5,709 nucleotides of DNA from Paracoccaceae bacterium (GCA_015487255.1 WFQA01000064.1:1-5709), one strand, 5' to 3'; shown: positions 1-5,696, counted from the first letter of the stretch. Numbers and translations: made by a program. Notes: generated by a model from the letters alone, not told the origin.

Positions 1-61
1 CGGCAGCCCGGGCGCAGGCGGCCAGCACAAGTAAAAACATAATTGCAAATTTAGAGCGCAT
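1..61 (-). CDS. Divergent lipoprotein, N-terminal fragment (runs off left edge)
   Basis: Reading leftwards from an ATG at 61-59, the frame stays open to the window edge and encodes about 20 residues, MRSKFAIMFLLVLAACARAA. This is a textbook lipoprotein signal peptide: a basic n-region (Arg2, Lys4), a hydrophobic core, and a lipobox LAAC with the lipidation cysteine at residue 16. The product would be exported by Sec, lipidated and anchored in the inner or outer membrane. Nothing after the signal peptide is visible, so the function is unknown. No strong Shine-Dalgarno lies upstream of the ATG, and the second Met (residue 8) would leave a very short signal, so the first ATG is preferred. It is transcribed away from the phosphatase gene. 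Confidence 0.55.
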   Translation of the reverse strand, partial: MRSKFAIMFLLVLAACARAA

Positions 62-140
62 TCTGGCTACCGATCAAGTTTGATTTGCGGGTATATGGCG
101 GCTTTGGCCCCAAAATACAAGGCGCACCCGATTTTGCTGG

Positions 141-146
141 TAAAAT
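141..146 (+). promoter_or_regulatory. Possible -10 box for the hisN-nptA unit (weak)
   Basis: TAAAAT at 141-146 is a reasonable -10 hexamer, and transcription from about 153 would give a leader of roughly 50 nt before the preferred TTG start at 202. No convincing -35 lies 16-18 bp upstream (about 118-123 reads CAAGGC), so this is a weak candidate. If it is used, the ATG at 145 lies upstream of the transcription start and cannot be the translation start. Confidence 0.25.
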
Positions 147-201
147 GGCAGAATTTGGCGCATTCTGCCGCCCGCGACATTTTGTCAAAACGGAGCTTTG
201 C

Positions 202-972
202 TTGCGGGACCCTGATCCAGATTTACTTAATTACGCCACCCGCCTTGCGCAGGATGCGGGGCAGGTGGCGCTGCAATATTTCCGCAAGCCATTGGATACA
301 GAGATCAAACCGGACCAAAGCCCGGTAACCGTGGCCGATAAAGCGGTGGAGGATTTTGTGCGTGCCCGGCTGATGCGCGATTTCCCCGATGACGGGATAT
401 TTGGCGAGGAAGGCGGGGCGGACGGGCTGGCGCGACAACGGCTCTGGGTGATTGACCCGATTGACGGCACGCGCTCGTTTCTTTCCGGCCATCCGGGTTT
501 TGGCTTTTTGCTGGCATTGTTGCAAGACAGGGTGCCAAAAATCGGGGTTGTCGGCATGCCGGCGATGGGGGAGGTCTATGCCGGCATGGGCAATCTGGCT
601 TTGTGCAATGGCCTGCCGATCCGGGTTTCCGGCCGGCAATCGCTGGATGATGCGATGCTTTATATCAACGAAGCCGAGCCGATGCGCGCAGAGCAGCCAG
701 CGGTTTTTGAGCGGCTTGCCCGGGCCGGTGCCACCCGCCGCTTTGCCCATGATTGCTACCCGCACGCGCTTCTGGCCGCCGGGCATATCGATGCGGTGGT
801 TGATTATAACCTGCAACCCTATGATTTTCTGCCGCTTTGTGCCTTGATAGAAGCAGCCGGTGGTGTGATAAGTGATTGGCACGGCGCGCCGCTTACCCTG
901 CAATCCGGCGGGGCTGTGATCAGCGCGGCCAGCCCCGGGCTGCACGCCGAGATTTTGGAGATCACCTCATGA
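202..972 (+). CDS. hisN: Inositol monophosphatase-family phosphatase, probable histidinol-phosphatase (HisN type)
   Basis: This is a cytosolic Mg2+-dependent phosphatase of the IMPase/FBPase fold, about 256 aa, the normal length for the family. The metal-binding motifs are present in order: GEE (Glu69-Glu70), the signature DPIDGT (Asp85, Asp88) followed by RSFLSG, and a C-terminal QPYD (Asp208). The DPIDGTRSF context and the stretch DCYPHALLAAGHIDAVVD resemble histidinol-phosphatases of the HisN class (last phosphatase step of histidine synthesis), rather than CysQ, which has DGTKEF, or SuhB. Another small phosphomonoester substrate cannot be excluded. The start is chosen at TTG 202: CGGAG (191-195) lies 6 nt upstream and family similarity begins just after it. 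An in-frame ATG at 145 is the alternative but lacks a ribosome site, and TTG 85 would add an unconserved extension. The stop overlaps the start of the next gene (ATGA). Confidence 0.85.
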   Translation: MRDPDPDLLNYATRLAQDAGQVALQYFRKPLDTEIKPDQSPVTVADKAVEDFVRARLMRDFPDDGIFGEEGGADGLARQRLWVIDPIDGTRSFLSGHPGFGFLLALLQDRVPKIGVVGMPAMGEVYAGMGNLALCNGLPIRVSGRQSLDDAMLYINEAEPMRAEQPAVFERLARAGATRRFAHDCYPHALLAAGHIDAVVDYNLQPYDFLPLCALIEAAGGVISDWHGAPLTLQSGGAVISAASPGLHAEILEITS

Positions 973-2609
973 GCGCCACCGAATCCCTTATCCGCCTGAT
1001 CGGCTCGGTTGCGCTGCTGTTATGGGGGCTTTACATGGTGCGCACCGGGGTGACCCGCGCCTTTGGCTCGGAACTGCACCGGATCGTGGGCCGTGCGGTT
1101 TCCAACCGGATCAGCGCGTTTTTGAGCGGTATCGGCGTGACGCTGATTGTGCAATCCTCCACCGCCACGGCGCTGATTATTTCGTCTTTTGCCTCGCGCG
1201 GGGTCATCGCGCTGCCCGCGGCGCTGGCGGTGATGCTGGGGGCGGATATCGGCACCACGCTGGTGGCGCAGGTGCTTTCATTTGACCTGTCTTTGATGCC
1301 TTATGTTCTGGTGCTGGTCGGGCTGGTTTTGCATGGGCCGAAGCGCTCCAGCAAATCCCGCCAGCTTGGCCGGGCGGTGTTCGGGCTGGGGCTGATGCTG
1401 CTGGCGCTTTCGCTGATCGTGCAAAGCTCGGAGCCATTACGCAATTCGGTGGTGTTGCAGGAGGTTTTTGAATCGATCAGCTCCGAACCGGTGATCGCGA
1501 TTCTGCTGGCGGCGCTGCTGACCTGGATATCCCATTCAAGCCTGGCGATTGTGCTGCTGGTGATGAGCTTTGCGGTAGGGGGGGTTATCAACATTGATCT
1601 GGCGTTTTTGCTGGTGATCGGGGCCAATATCGGCGGGGTGATTCCGCCGATTGTCGCCACGATGGGGGAGGGTGACCTCGCCCGCCGGGTGACCCTTGGC
1701 AATGCCGGTTTCAAGCTTGTCGGCGCGATTGCATTTGTGCCGTTTCTGGGGATGATGCCGGAATGGCTGAGTCAGATCTCGGATGACCCGGCGCGGATGG
1801 TGGTTAATTTTCATACGCTTTTCAACGTTGCGCTGGCGGTTGTATTTGTGCCGCTGGTGCCACTGGCGGCCAGGGTTTGGGAGCGGATCATCCAACCGAG
1901 CAGCAGCAGCGCCGATGATGACCAGCCCAAATTCCTTGATGAAAATTCGATCGGCACCCCGGTGCTGGCGCTGGCCTGCGCCACCCGCGAGGTCGGGCGC
2001 ATGGCCGAAACGGTAGATACCATGCTGCGCGGGGTTTCTGATTGCCTGCGCACGGATGATTACTCAAATGTGGACGAGTTGATCGAGCTGGATGACAAGG
2101 TTGACACGCTTTATGACGAGATCAAATCTTACGTTACCCGGGTATCGCGCCAGGAGGTGGACCAGCCCGAGAGCGACCGGGTGGTGGAGATTTTGATGTT
2201 TACCACCAATCTGGAGCATATTGGCGATATCATCGAAAGCCTGCTTGGTGCGCTGGTGCGGCGCTCCAAAAAGGATATCGGCTTTTCCAAGGAAGGGCAG
2301 GCAGACCTGCTGGAACTGAATGCAAGGCTGATCTCGAATCTGACATTGGCGATCAATATTTTCAATTCAGGCGATGTGGCGCTGGCCCGGCAGTTGATCA
2401 AGGAGAAGGCGCGGGTCAATAAGTTGCAGGGTGCATTTGTGCAAAAACACCTCGAACGGCTGAAAGACGGGCGGATCGAGAGCGTGGCGACATCTTCGCT
2501 GCATATGGATGTATTGCGGGATCAGCGGCGTATTCACTCGCATATCACGGCTGTGGCTTATCCGATATTGGAGCGGGCGGGCAAGCTGCGCAAATCACGG
2601 CTGAAATAA
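969..2609 (+). CDS. Na/Pi cotransporter family protein with C-terminal PhoU-like domain
   Basis: This 546-aa inner-membrane protein belongs to the NptA/YjbB-type sodium-phosphate symporter family. Residues 1-310 are hydrophobic with two inverted repeats. Repeat one has QSSTAT (62-67) and GADIGTT (91-97). Repeat two has SHSSLA (188-193) and GANIGG (218-223), then NFHTLFN (280-286). A Ser/Asp-rich linker (311-320) leads to a soluble helical region (about 330-540) with PhoU-like acidic helices: ELDDKVDTLYDEI (373-385), NLEHIGDIIESL (414-425) and HMDVLRDQRRIHSH (512-525). PhoU domains bind metal clusters and regulate phosphate transport, so this domain may gate the transporter. The direction of phosphate movement is not clear from sequence; YjbB-like proteins can export Pi. 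The ATG at 969 overlaps the hisN stop, with TTGGAG 8 nt upstream, indicating translational coupling. The frame is open upstream to 876, but that stretch only shadows hisN. Confidence 0.9.
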   Translation: MSATESLIRLIGSVALLLWGLYMVRTGVTRAFGSELHRIVGRAVSNRISAFLSGIGVTLIVQSSTATALIISSFASRGVIALPAALAVMLGADIGTTLVAQVLSFDLSLMPYVLVLVGLVLHGPKRSSKSRQLGRAVFGLGLMLLALSLIVQSSEPLRNSVVLQEVFESISSEPVIAILLAALLTWISHSSLAIVLLVMSFAVGGVINIDLAFLLVIGANIGGVIPPIVATMGEGDLARRVTLGNAGFKLVGAIAFVPFLGMMPEWLSQISDDPARMVVNFHTLFNVALAVVFVPLVPLAARVWERIIQPSSSSADDDQPKFLDENSIGTPVLALACATREVGRMAETVDTMLRGVSDCLRTDDYSNVDELIELDDKVDTLYDEIKSYVTRVSRQEVDQPESDRVVEILMFTTNLEHIGDIIESLLGALVRRSKKDIGFSKEGQADLLELNARLISNLTLAINIFNSGDVALARQLIKEKARVNKLQGAFVQKHLERLKDGRIESVATSSLHMDVLRDQRRIHSHITAVAYPILERAGKLRKSRLK

Positions 2610-2643
2610 GCGTATAAAGTTGTGGAAATTCGCATAAGGGGGC

Positions 2644-2672
2644 TTGCAGAGGGCGCTGCTAGGCTCTAAAAC
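2644..2672 (+). promoter_or_regulatory. Promoter of tRNA-Val
   Basis: A -35 box TTGCAG (2644-2649) and a -10 box TAAAAC (2667-2672) are separated by exactly 17 bp. Transcription would start near 2679, a few bases before the mature tRNA at 2683. The same TAAAAC -10 at the same spacing is found before both tRNA-Asp copies, which supports it being a real tRNA promoter. It lies only about 35 bp after the nptA stop; I see no terminator between them, so read-through from nptA is also possible. Confidence 0.65.
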
Positions 2673-2682
2673 GCCCCTTGTC

Positions 2683-2758
<76 letters not shown>

Positions 2759-2768
2759 TATTTTTTCG

Positions 2769-2846
2769 CACGGCAGCTTCGCTTCGCCCAGATTGGCCAT
2801 TGAGATGGCATACGGCTGCCAACGCGCGGACACGCGTTTGGGTATA
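2769..2846 (+). repeat. Structured post-tRNA repeat, copy 1 (after tRNA-Val)
   Basis: This stretch aligns with 5515-5593 after tRNA-Asp. Shared blocks are CACGGCA, TTCGCTTCGC, GGCA-N-ACGG-N-TGCC, and a hairpin followed by TTGGG and ATA. The hairpin here is ACGCGC-GGAC-ACGCGT (2822-2837; the closing C-A does not pair). In copy 2 it is GCGTGC-GGGC-GCACGC, so A-T becomes G-C and C-G becomes T-A at matching pairs. GGCAGC (2772-2777) could also pair with GCTGCC (2815-2820), competing with the local GGCA/TGCC pairing. The function is unknown; tRNA 3' trailer processing or termination is possible. Confidence 0.6.
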
Positions 2847-2939
2847 TAAACTTGAAGCTAACCCTGACTCTACCAAGCTTCTTATCCGGATATAGCTAGG
2901 CGCCATAAATTTGCTTTTGTTGCGGTATATACGAGGCAG

Positions 2940-2958
2940 CCCACGCCCCAGGCGTGGG
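2940..2958. repeat. Perfect 8-bp inverted repeat (hairpin)
   Basis: CCCACGCC and GGCGTGGG flank a 3-base CCA loop, giving a perfect 8-bp G+C-rich stem. No T-run follows on either strand, so it is not a classic terminator. It sits directly against the larger hairpin that begins at 2959. Confidence 0.7.
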
Positions 2959-3023
2959 GCGCGCCGCTGAGGGGGCTTGACAGGGGCCGCAGGCCCCGCA
3001 TCAATGTCCCCGAAGCGGCGCGC
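2959..3023. repeat. Long nested hairpin, 65 nt
   Basis: A 10-bp outer stem GCGCGCCGCT (2959-2968) pairs with AGCGGCGCGC (3014-3023). Inside it, GGGG (2971-2974) faces CCCC (3008-3011), TTGA (2977-2980) faces TCAA (3001-3004), and a terminal GGGGCC-GCA-GGCCCC (2983-2997) caps the structure. Nested pairing over the whole 65 nt suggests a structured RNA element or a REP-like palindromic repeat rather than chance. No T-run follows, so simple Rho-independent termination is not indicated. I do not recognise a named family. Confidence 0.6.
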
Positions 3024-3039
3024 GCGGTGGCGCTGCAGT

Positions 3040-3082
3040 AAAAAATTCTGCCGTTGCACCAAACGCAACCGGTGGCATTTTT
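3040..3082. terminator. Candidate bidirectional Rho-independent terminator
   Basis: The stem CCGTTGC (3051-3057) pairs with GCAACCGG (3065-3072) with one bulged C and a 7-nt loop; two G-U pairs can extend it. It is followed on the plus strand by five T (3078-3082). On the minus strand it is followed after three bases by six T (plus-strand A at 3040-3045). It lies between the convergent zntA and tRNA-Val units and could stop both. For zntA it would be about 130 bases past the stop codon. Confidence 0.5.
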
Positions 3083-3117
3083 GAAGCAAGCTTAAAAAAT
3101 GAGAATCGCGACGCCTC

Positions 3118-3194
3118 TGCCGAGCTACGCTCGGCAAGGGGGCGCTGCCCCCTCGCGCAAGCGCTCACCCCCGGAGTATTTAGCAAAGGAAGAA
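3118..3194. repeat. Rhodobacteraceae-type intergenic hairpin repeat
   Basis: Two adjacent stems are visible: TGCCGAGC-TAC-GCTCGGCA (3118-3136) and AGGGGGC-GCT-GCCCCCT (3137-3153). A short GCGC-AA-GCGC follows (3155-3164), and then a tail reading CACCCCCGGAGTATTTAGC and onward into an A/G-rich run. From memory, this order of G/C hairpin followed by CCCCCGG-GTATTT and a purine-rich end recurs between genes in Rhodobacteraceae genomes. It lies 12 bp from the zntA stop, so in the zntA mRNA both hairpins would be in the 3' UTR and could protect it from exonucleases. Confidence 0.55.
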
Positions 3195-3205
3195 TGCTGC
3201 CGGAG

Positions 3206-5290
3206 TTATATTTTAGGTTTATAGCCCAGCAGGCGTAGCGCGTTGATAGTGACCAGCACCGTTGCACCGGTATCGGCCAGTATTGCCATCCACAATGTGG
3301 TGATACCAAACAGGGTGGTGAGCAAAAACACCGCCTTCAGCCCCAGCGCGATGGTAATGTTCTGATAGATATTCGCCATTGTGGCCTGAGACAGGCTGAT
3401 AAGTGCCGGCACATCGCTGACCTTCTCGTGCAATAGCGCGGCATCAGCGGTTTCCAGCGCCACATCTGTGCCGCCGCCCATGGCAATGCCAACATCGGCG
3501 CGGGCAAGCGCAGGGGCGTCATTAATGCCATCCCCCACCATTGCCACGCTGCCTTTCTCACGCAATTCTTCAATGATTTTTAATTTGTCTTCGGGCATCA
3601 ACTCGGCGCGCACTTCCATGCCAAGTTGCGCCCCAAGTGCTGCTCCGGTGCGGGCGTTGTCTCCGGTGAGCATGACCGCGCTCACCCCCATGCGCTTCAG
3701 CGCCTTCATGGAGGAGACCGCATCCTCACGCAATTCATCACGCATGGCGATAATACCCAGAAGCACACCATCTGCCACCACCGCCGCCACGGTTTTACCA
3801 TCGGATTCCAGCGCGGCAATTTGTGCATTTTGCTCATCGCTCACTGTGGTGATATCGGCGGTGTAGCGCGGCGAGGCGACCACCACATCCACATTGCCAA
3901 TCATCGCCCGCACCCCGCGCCCGCGCAGCGCCTCAGACTCACTGGCCTTGCCCATCTTCAGCCCTTCGGCCCGCTCGATAATCGCTTTGGCCAATGGGTG
4001 GGACGACCCCGCCTCAACCGCCGCCGCCAGCGCCAGCATGTCAGCTTCCTTACCGCTGAAGGTGACTAGGTCCGTCACCTTCGGGGTGCCTTCGGACAGT
4101 GTGCCGGTTTTGTCAAACGCCACGGTGCGCACTTTGCCGATCGCTTCCAGCACCGCGCCGCCTTTCATCAGCAGGCCTTGGCGCGCCCCCGATGAAATGC
4201 CCGAGGTGATCGCCGCCGGGGTTGAAAGCACCAGCGCACAAGGGCAGCCGATCAGCAATATCGCCAGCCCCTTGTAAACCCACTCGCCCAGATCAGCCCC
4301 GACCAAAAGCGGTGGCAAAAATGCGATCATCGCCGCAACCACGATCACCCCCGGCGTATAATACCGGCTGAACCGGTCAATGAACCGCGCGGTCGGGGCC
4401 TTGGAGGCCTCGGCATCTTCCACCATCTGCAATATCCGCGAGATCATGTTATTTTCGGCCGCCTGCGTCACTTCAAGCCGGATCAGCCCGTCGGTGTTGA
4501 TCGACCCGGCAAACACCGAATCGCCCACCTCTTTGTGGCGCGGCATGGATTCGCCGGTCACGGCCGCTTCGTCTATCGCGGTTTCGCCCATGGTGATGGT
4601 GGCATCAGCCGGCACCCGGCCACCGGGGCGCACCTCGATGATATCACCGATTTTCAGCGTATCGGCCTCTACCTCGCTCACCGCGTCACCCACCACCAGC
4701 AGGGCGGATTTTGGCACCAGATCAGCCAGCGCCTGCACCGAGCGGCGCGCCTTGGCGGCGGCCATCATCTCCAGCAGCTCACCGATCAAAAACAGGAAAA
4801 CCACCACCGAGGCCTCTGCCGCCTCGTCAATCACAATCGCGCCGATCACCGCAATGGTGACCAGCATTTCAATGGTAAACGGCTGGCCCATTCTGGCCGA
4901 GGCAAAAGCCTTGCGCGCCAATGGCATCAGCGCCAAAAGCGCCCCGCCGGCAAATACATAACCGGCATAATCAGGCATGATGAATGAAAGCACCGTGGCT
5001 ACAGCCAAGATCAGCCCCGAGGCAATAACCAGCCGCCCCTTGCCGGTTTGCCACCAACTTTTCGGCGCTTCGGGCAGGGCGGCCTCGCGCACTTTATAGC
5101 CCAGCTTTTCGATCACTTTTTTAACGCTGGCCGCATTGCCACCGCCAACCAGCTCCAGCTTCAGCTTTTGGTTGGTGTAATTGAGAGACACATTTTCGAC
5201 CCCCGGCAAGGCACAAACCGCGCCTTCGATTTTGCTGGTGCAGCTTGGGCAATCCATGCCTTCTACATTAAGGGTAAGTTGTTCGGCCAT
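3206..5290 (-). CDS. zntA: P1B-type Zn(II)/Cd(II)/Pb(II)-exporting ATPase (ZntA class)
   Basis: This 694-aa inner-membrane pump exports divalent heavy metals using ATP. There is one N-terminal HMA metal-binding domain with GMDCPSC (Cys14, Cys17). The membrane and catalytic motifs follow in order: actuator TGES (245-248), transmembrane CPC (Cys349-Pro350-Cys351), phosphorylation site DKTGT (Asp393), nucleotide-binding SSHP (His431-Pro432), LTGDN (541-545) and GDGINDAP (586-593). Class is set by the last two helices: LGLKAVF (Lys652) and LADTGATVLVT (Asp673) match the Zn/Cd/Pb ZntA subgroup. Copper pumps instead carry YN and MxxS motifs there. Length and domain set are complete, with no frameshift or missing residue. 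The start is ATG at 5290, with GGGAG (5301-5297) 6 nt upstream. A MerR-type promoter precedes it. No metal-responsive regulator gene is in the window, so control would be in trans. It appears monocistronic. Confidence 0.95.
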   Translation of the reverse strand: MAEQLTLNVEGMDCPSCTSKIEGAVCALPGVENVSLNYTNQKLKLELVGGGNAASVKKVIEKLGYKVREAALPEAPKSWWQTGKGRLVIASGLILAVATVLSFIMPDYAGYVFAGGALLALMPLARKAFASARMGQPFTIEMLVTIAVIGAIVIDEAAEASVVVFLFLIGELLEMMAAAKARRSVQALADLVPKSALLVVGDAVSEVEADTLKIGDIIEVRPGGRVPADATITMGETAIDEAAVTGESMPRHKEVGDSVFAGSINTDGLIRLEVTQAAENNMISRILQMVEDAEASKAPTARFIDRFSRYYTPGVIVVAAMIAFLPPLLVGADLGEWVYKGLAILLIGCPCALVLSTPAAITSGISSGARQGLLMKGGAVLEAIGKVRTVAFDKTGTLSEGTPKVTDLVTFSGKEADMLALAAAVEAGSSHPLAKAIIERAEGLKMGKASESEALRGRGVRAMIGNVDVVVASPRYTADITTVSDEQNAQIAALESDGKTVAAVVADGVLLGIIAMRDELREDAVSSMKALKRMGVSAVMLTGDNARTGAALGAQLGMEVRAELMPEDKLKIIEELREKGSVAMVGDGINDAPALARADVGIAMGGGTDVALETADAALLHEKVSDVPALISLSQATMANIYQNITIALGLKAVFLLTTLFGITTLWMAILADTGATVLVTINALRLLGYKPKI

Positions 5291-5325
5291 TTTGGGCTCC
5301 CGCTCATTTGTTCTGATTCGGGTGC

Positions 5326-5356
5326 ATTATGGAATCTCAAGCCACTATAGCTTCAA
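5326..5356 (-). promoter_or_regulatory. zntA promoter with MerR-family-type operator
   Basis: On the minus strand, -35 TTGAAG (5356-5351) and -10 CATAAT (5331-5326) are 19 bp apart. That over-long spacing is the hallmark of promoters activated by MerR-family metal sensors such as ZntR, CadR or PbrR. An imperfect dyad fills the spacer: AAGCTATAG-TGG-CTTGAGATT (5353-5333), with six of nine positions symmetric. Its CTATAGTGGCT core resembles remembered CadR/PbrR-type operators. An A6 tract (5366-5361) just upstream could act as an UP element. Predicted transcription starts near 5319, about 30 nt before the ATG. Confidence 0.6.
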
Positions 5357-5428
5357 GAAGTTTTTTCGCCCCTGGAGTGGGAAGCGCTTGACGCCCCACG
5401 CCCCGCCGCCTAAAACGCGCTACAGAGT

Positions 5429-5441
<13 letters not shown>
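5357..5441 (+). repeat. Direct repeat copy 1: tRNA-Asp upstream region and tRNA start
   Basis: This matches 5624-5709. It shares GAAGTTTTTTC, then TGGGAAGCGCTTGACGCCCC and ACGCC, then TAAAAC, then CTACAGAGT running into the tRNA. The blocks differ at a 10-base stretch after the T-run, at the promoter spacer, and by one base between the -10 and the tRNA. The duplicated unit therefore includes the promoter as well as the tRNA. Confidence 0.85.
5388..5416 (+). promoter_or_regulatory. Promoter of tRNA-Asp, copy 1
   Basis: TTGACG (-35, 5388-5393) and TAAAAC (-10, 5411-5416) are 17 bp apart; the predicted start near 5423 leaves a leader of about six bases before the tRNA. The -35 overlaps an 8-bp palindrome AAGCGCTT (5382-5389), itself inside GTGGG (5377-5381) ... 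CCCAC. Conservation in the second copy supports the call. Confidence 0.75.
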
Positions 5442-5505
<64 letters not shown>

Positions 5506-5514
5506 TTTATATCT

Positions 5515-5593
5515 CACGGCAAGTTCGCTTCGCTCACGCCTCTGATGGGGCGGCAAACGGTTGCCGGCGTGCGGGCGCACGCTTGGGGGCATA
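5515..5593 (+). repeat. Structured post-tRNA repeat, copy 2 (after tRNA-Asp)
   Basis: This is the counterpart of 2769-2846. It contains CACGGCA, TTCGCTTCGC, a GGCAA-ACGG-TTGCC hairpin (5552-5565), then GCGTGC-GGGC-GCACGC (5567-5582) followed by TTGGGGGCATAG. The second hairpin is perfect here. GGCAA (5518-5522) could alternatively pair with TTGCC (5561-5565), mirroring the alternative pairing in copy 1. It begins about 10 bp after the tRNA CCA. Confidence 0.6.
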
Positions 5594-5654
5594 GCCGCCG
5601 GGCAGGTAGCCAAGGCTTGCCAGGAAGTTTTTTCAGCTTCGGGTTGGGAAGCGC

Positions 5655-5683
5655 TTGACGCCCCACGCCTTGCACCCTAAAAC
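5655..5683 (+). promoter_or_regulatory. Promoter of tRNA-Asp, copy 2
   Basis: TTGACG (5655-5660) and TAAAAC (5678-5683) are 17 bp apart, as in copy 1. The spacer sequence differs in its second half while both hexamers are unchanged, which suggests selection on the promoter rather than only a recent duplication. Confidence 0.72.
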
Positions 5684-5696
5684 CCGGCTACAGAGT

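Larger units (their letters stand above)
2759..3205. other. Gene-free interval between tRNA-Val and the zntA 3' end
   Basis: This 447-bp stretch holds no credible protein gene. Open frames crossing it either run through the tRNA or consist of low-complexity residues with no recognisable domain. From left to right it contains the post-tRNA repeat (2769-2846), an A+T-richer stretch without identified features (about 2847-2939), two G+C-rich hairpins (2940-2958 and 2959-3023), a candidate bidirectional terminator (3040-3082), and a hairpin repeat next to the zntA stop (3118-3194). It separates convergent transcription of tRNA-Val and zntA. Confidence 0.6.

Noticed and set aside
223..945. Minus-strand open frame (240 codons) opposite hisN
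   Set aside because: It is antisense to a gene with clear catalytic motifs; the translation is rich in His/Arg/Gln/Pro with no family resemblance.
202..972. CysQ (3'(2'),5'-bisphosphate nucleotidase) assignment
   Set aside because: The signature region reads DPIDGTRSFLSG rather than the DGTKEF typical of CysQ; HisN is the closer match, though substrate is not proven.
4380..4961. Long plus-strand open frame (193 codons) opposite zntA
   Set aside because: It lies wholly antisense to conserved motifs of the ATPase, has Ala/Ser/Thr-rich composition typical of antisense frames in G+C-rich genes, and has no recognisable domain.
3206..5290. Copper-exporting ATPase (CopA) assignment
   Set aside because: The last two membrane helices carry Lys652 and Asp673 in the ZntA pattern, not the YN and MxxS residues of Cu(I) pumps.
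5611..5633. Rho-independent terminator before the second tRNA-Asp promoter (GGCA...TGCC then T6)
   Set aside because: The stem is short and interrupted, and the same T-run occurs in copy 1 without that stem, so it is better explained as part of the repeated upstream element.
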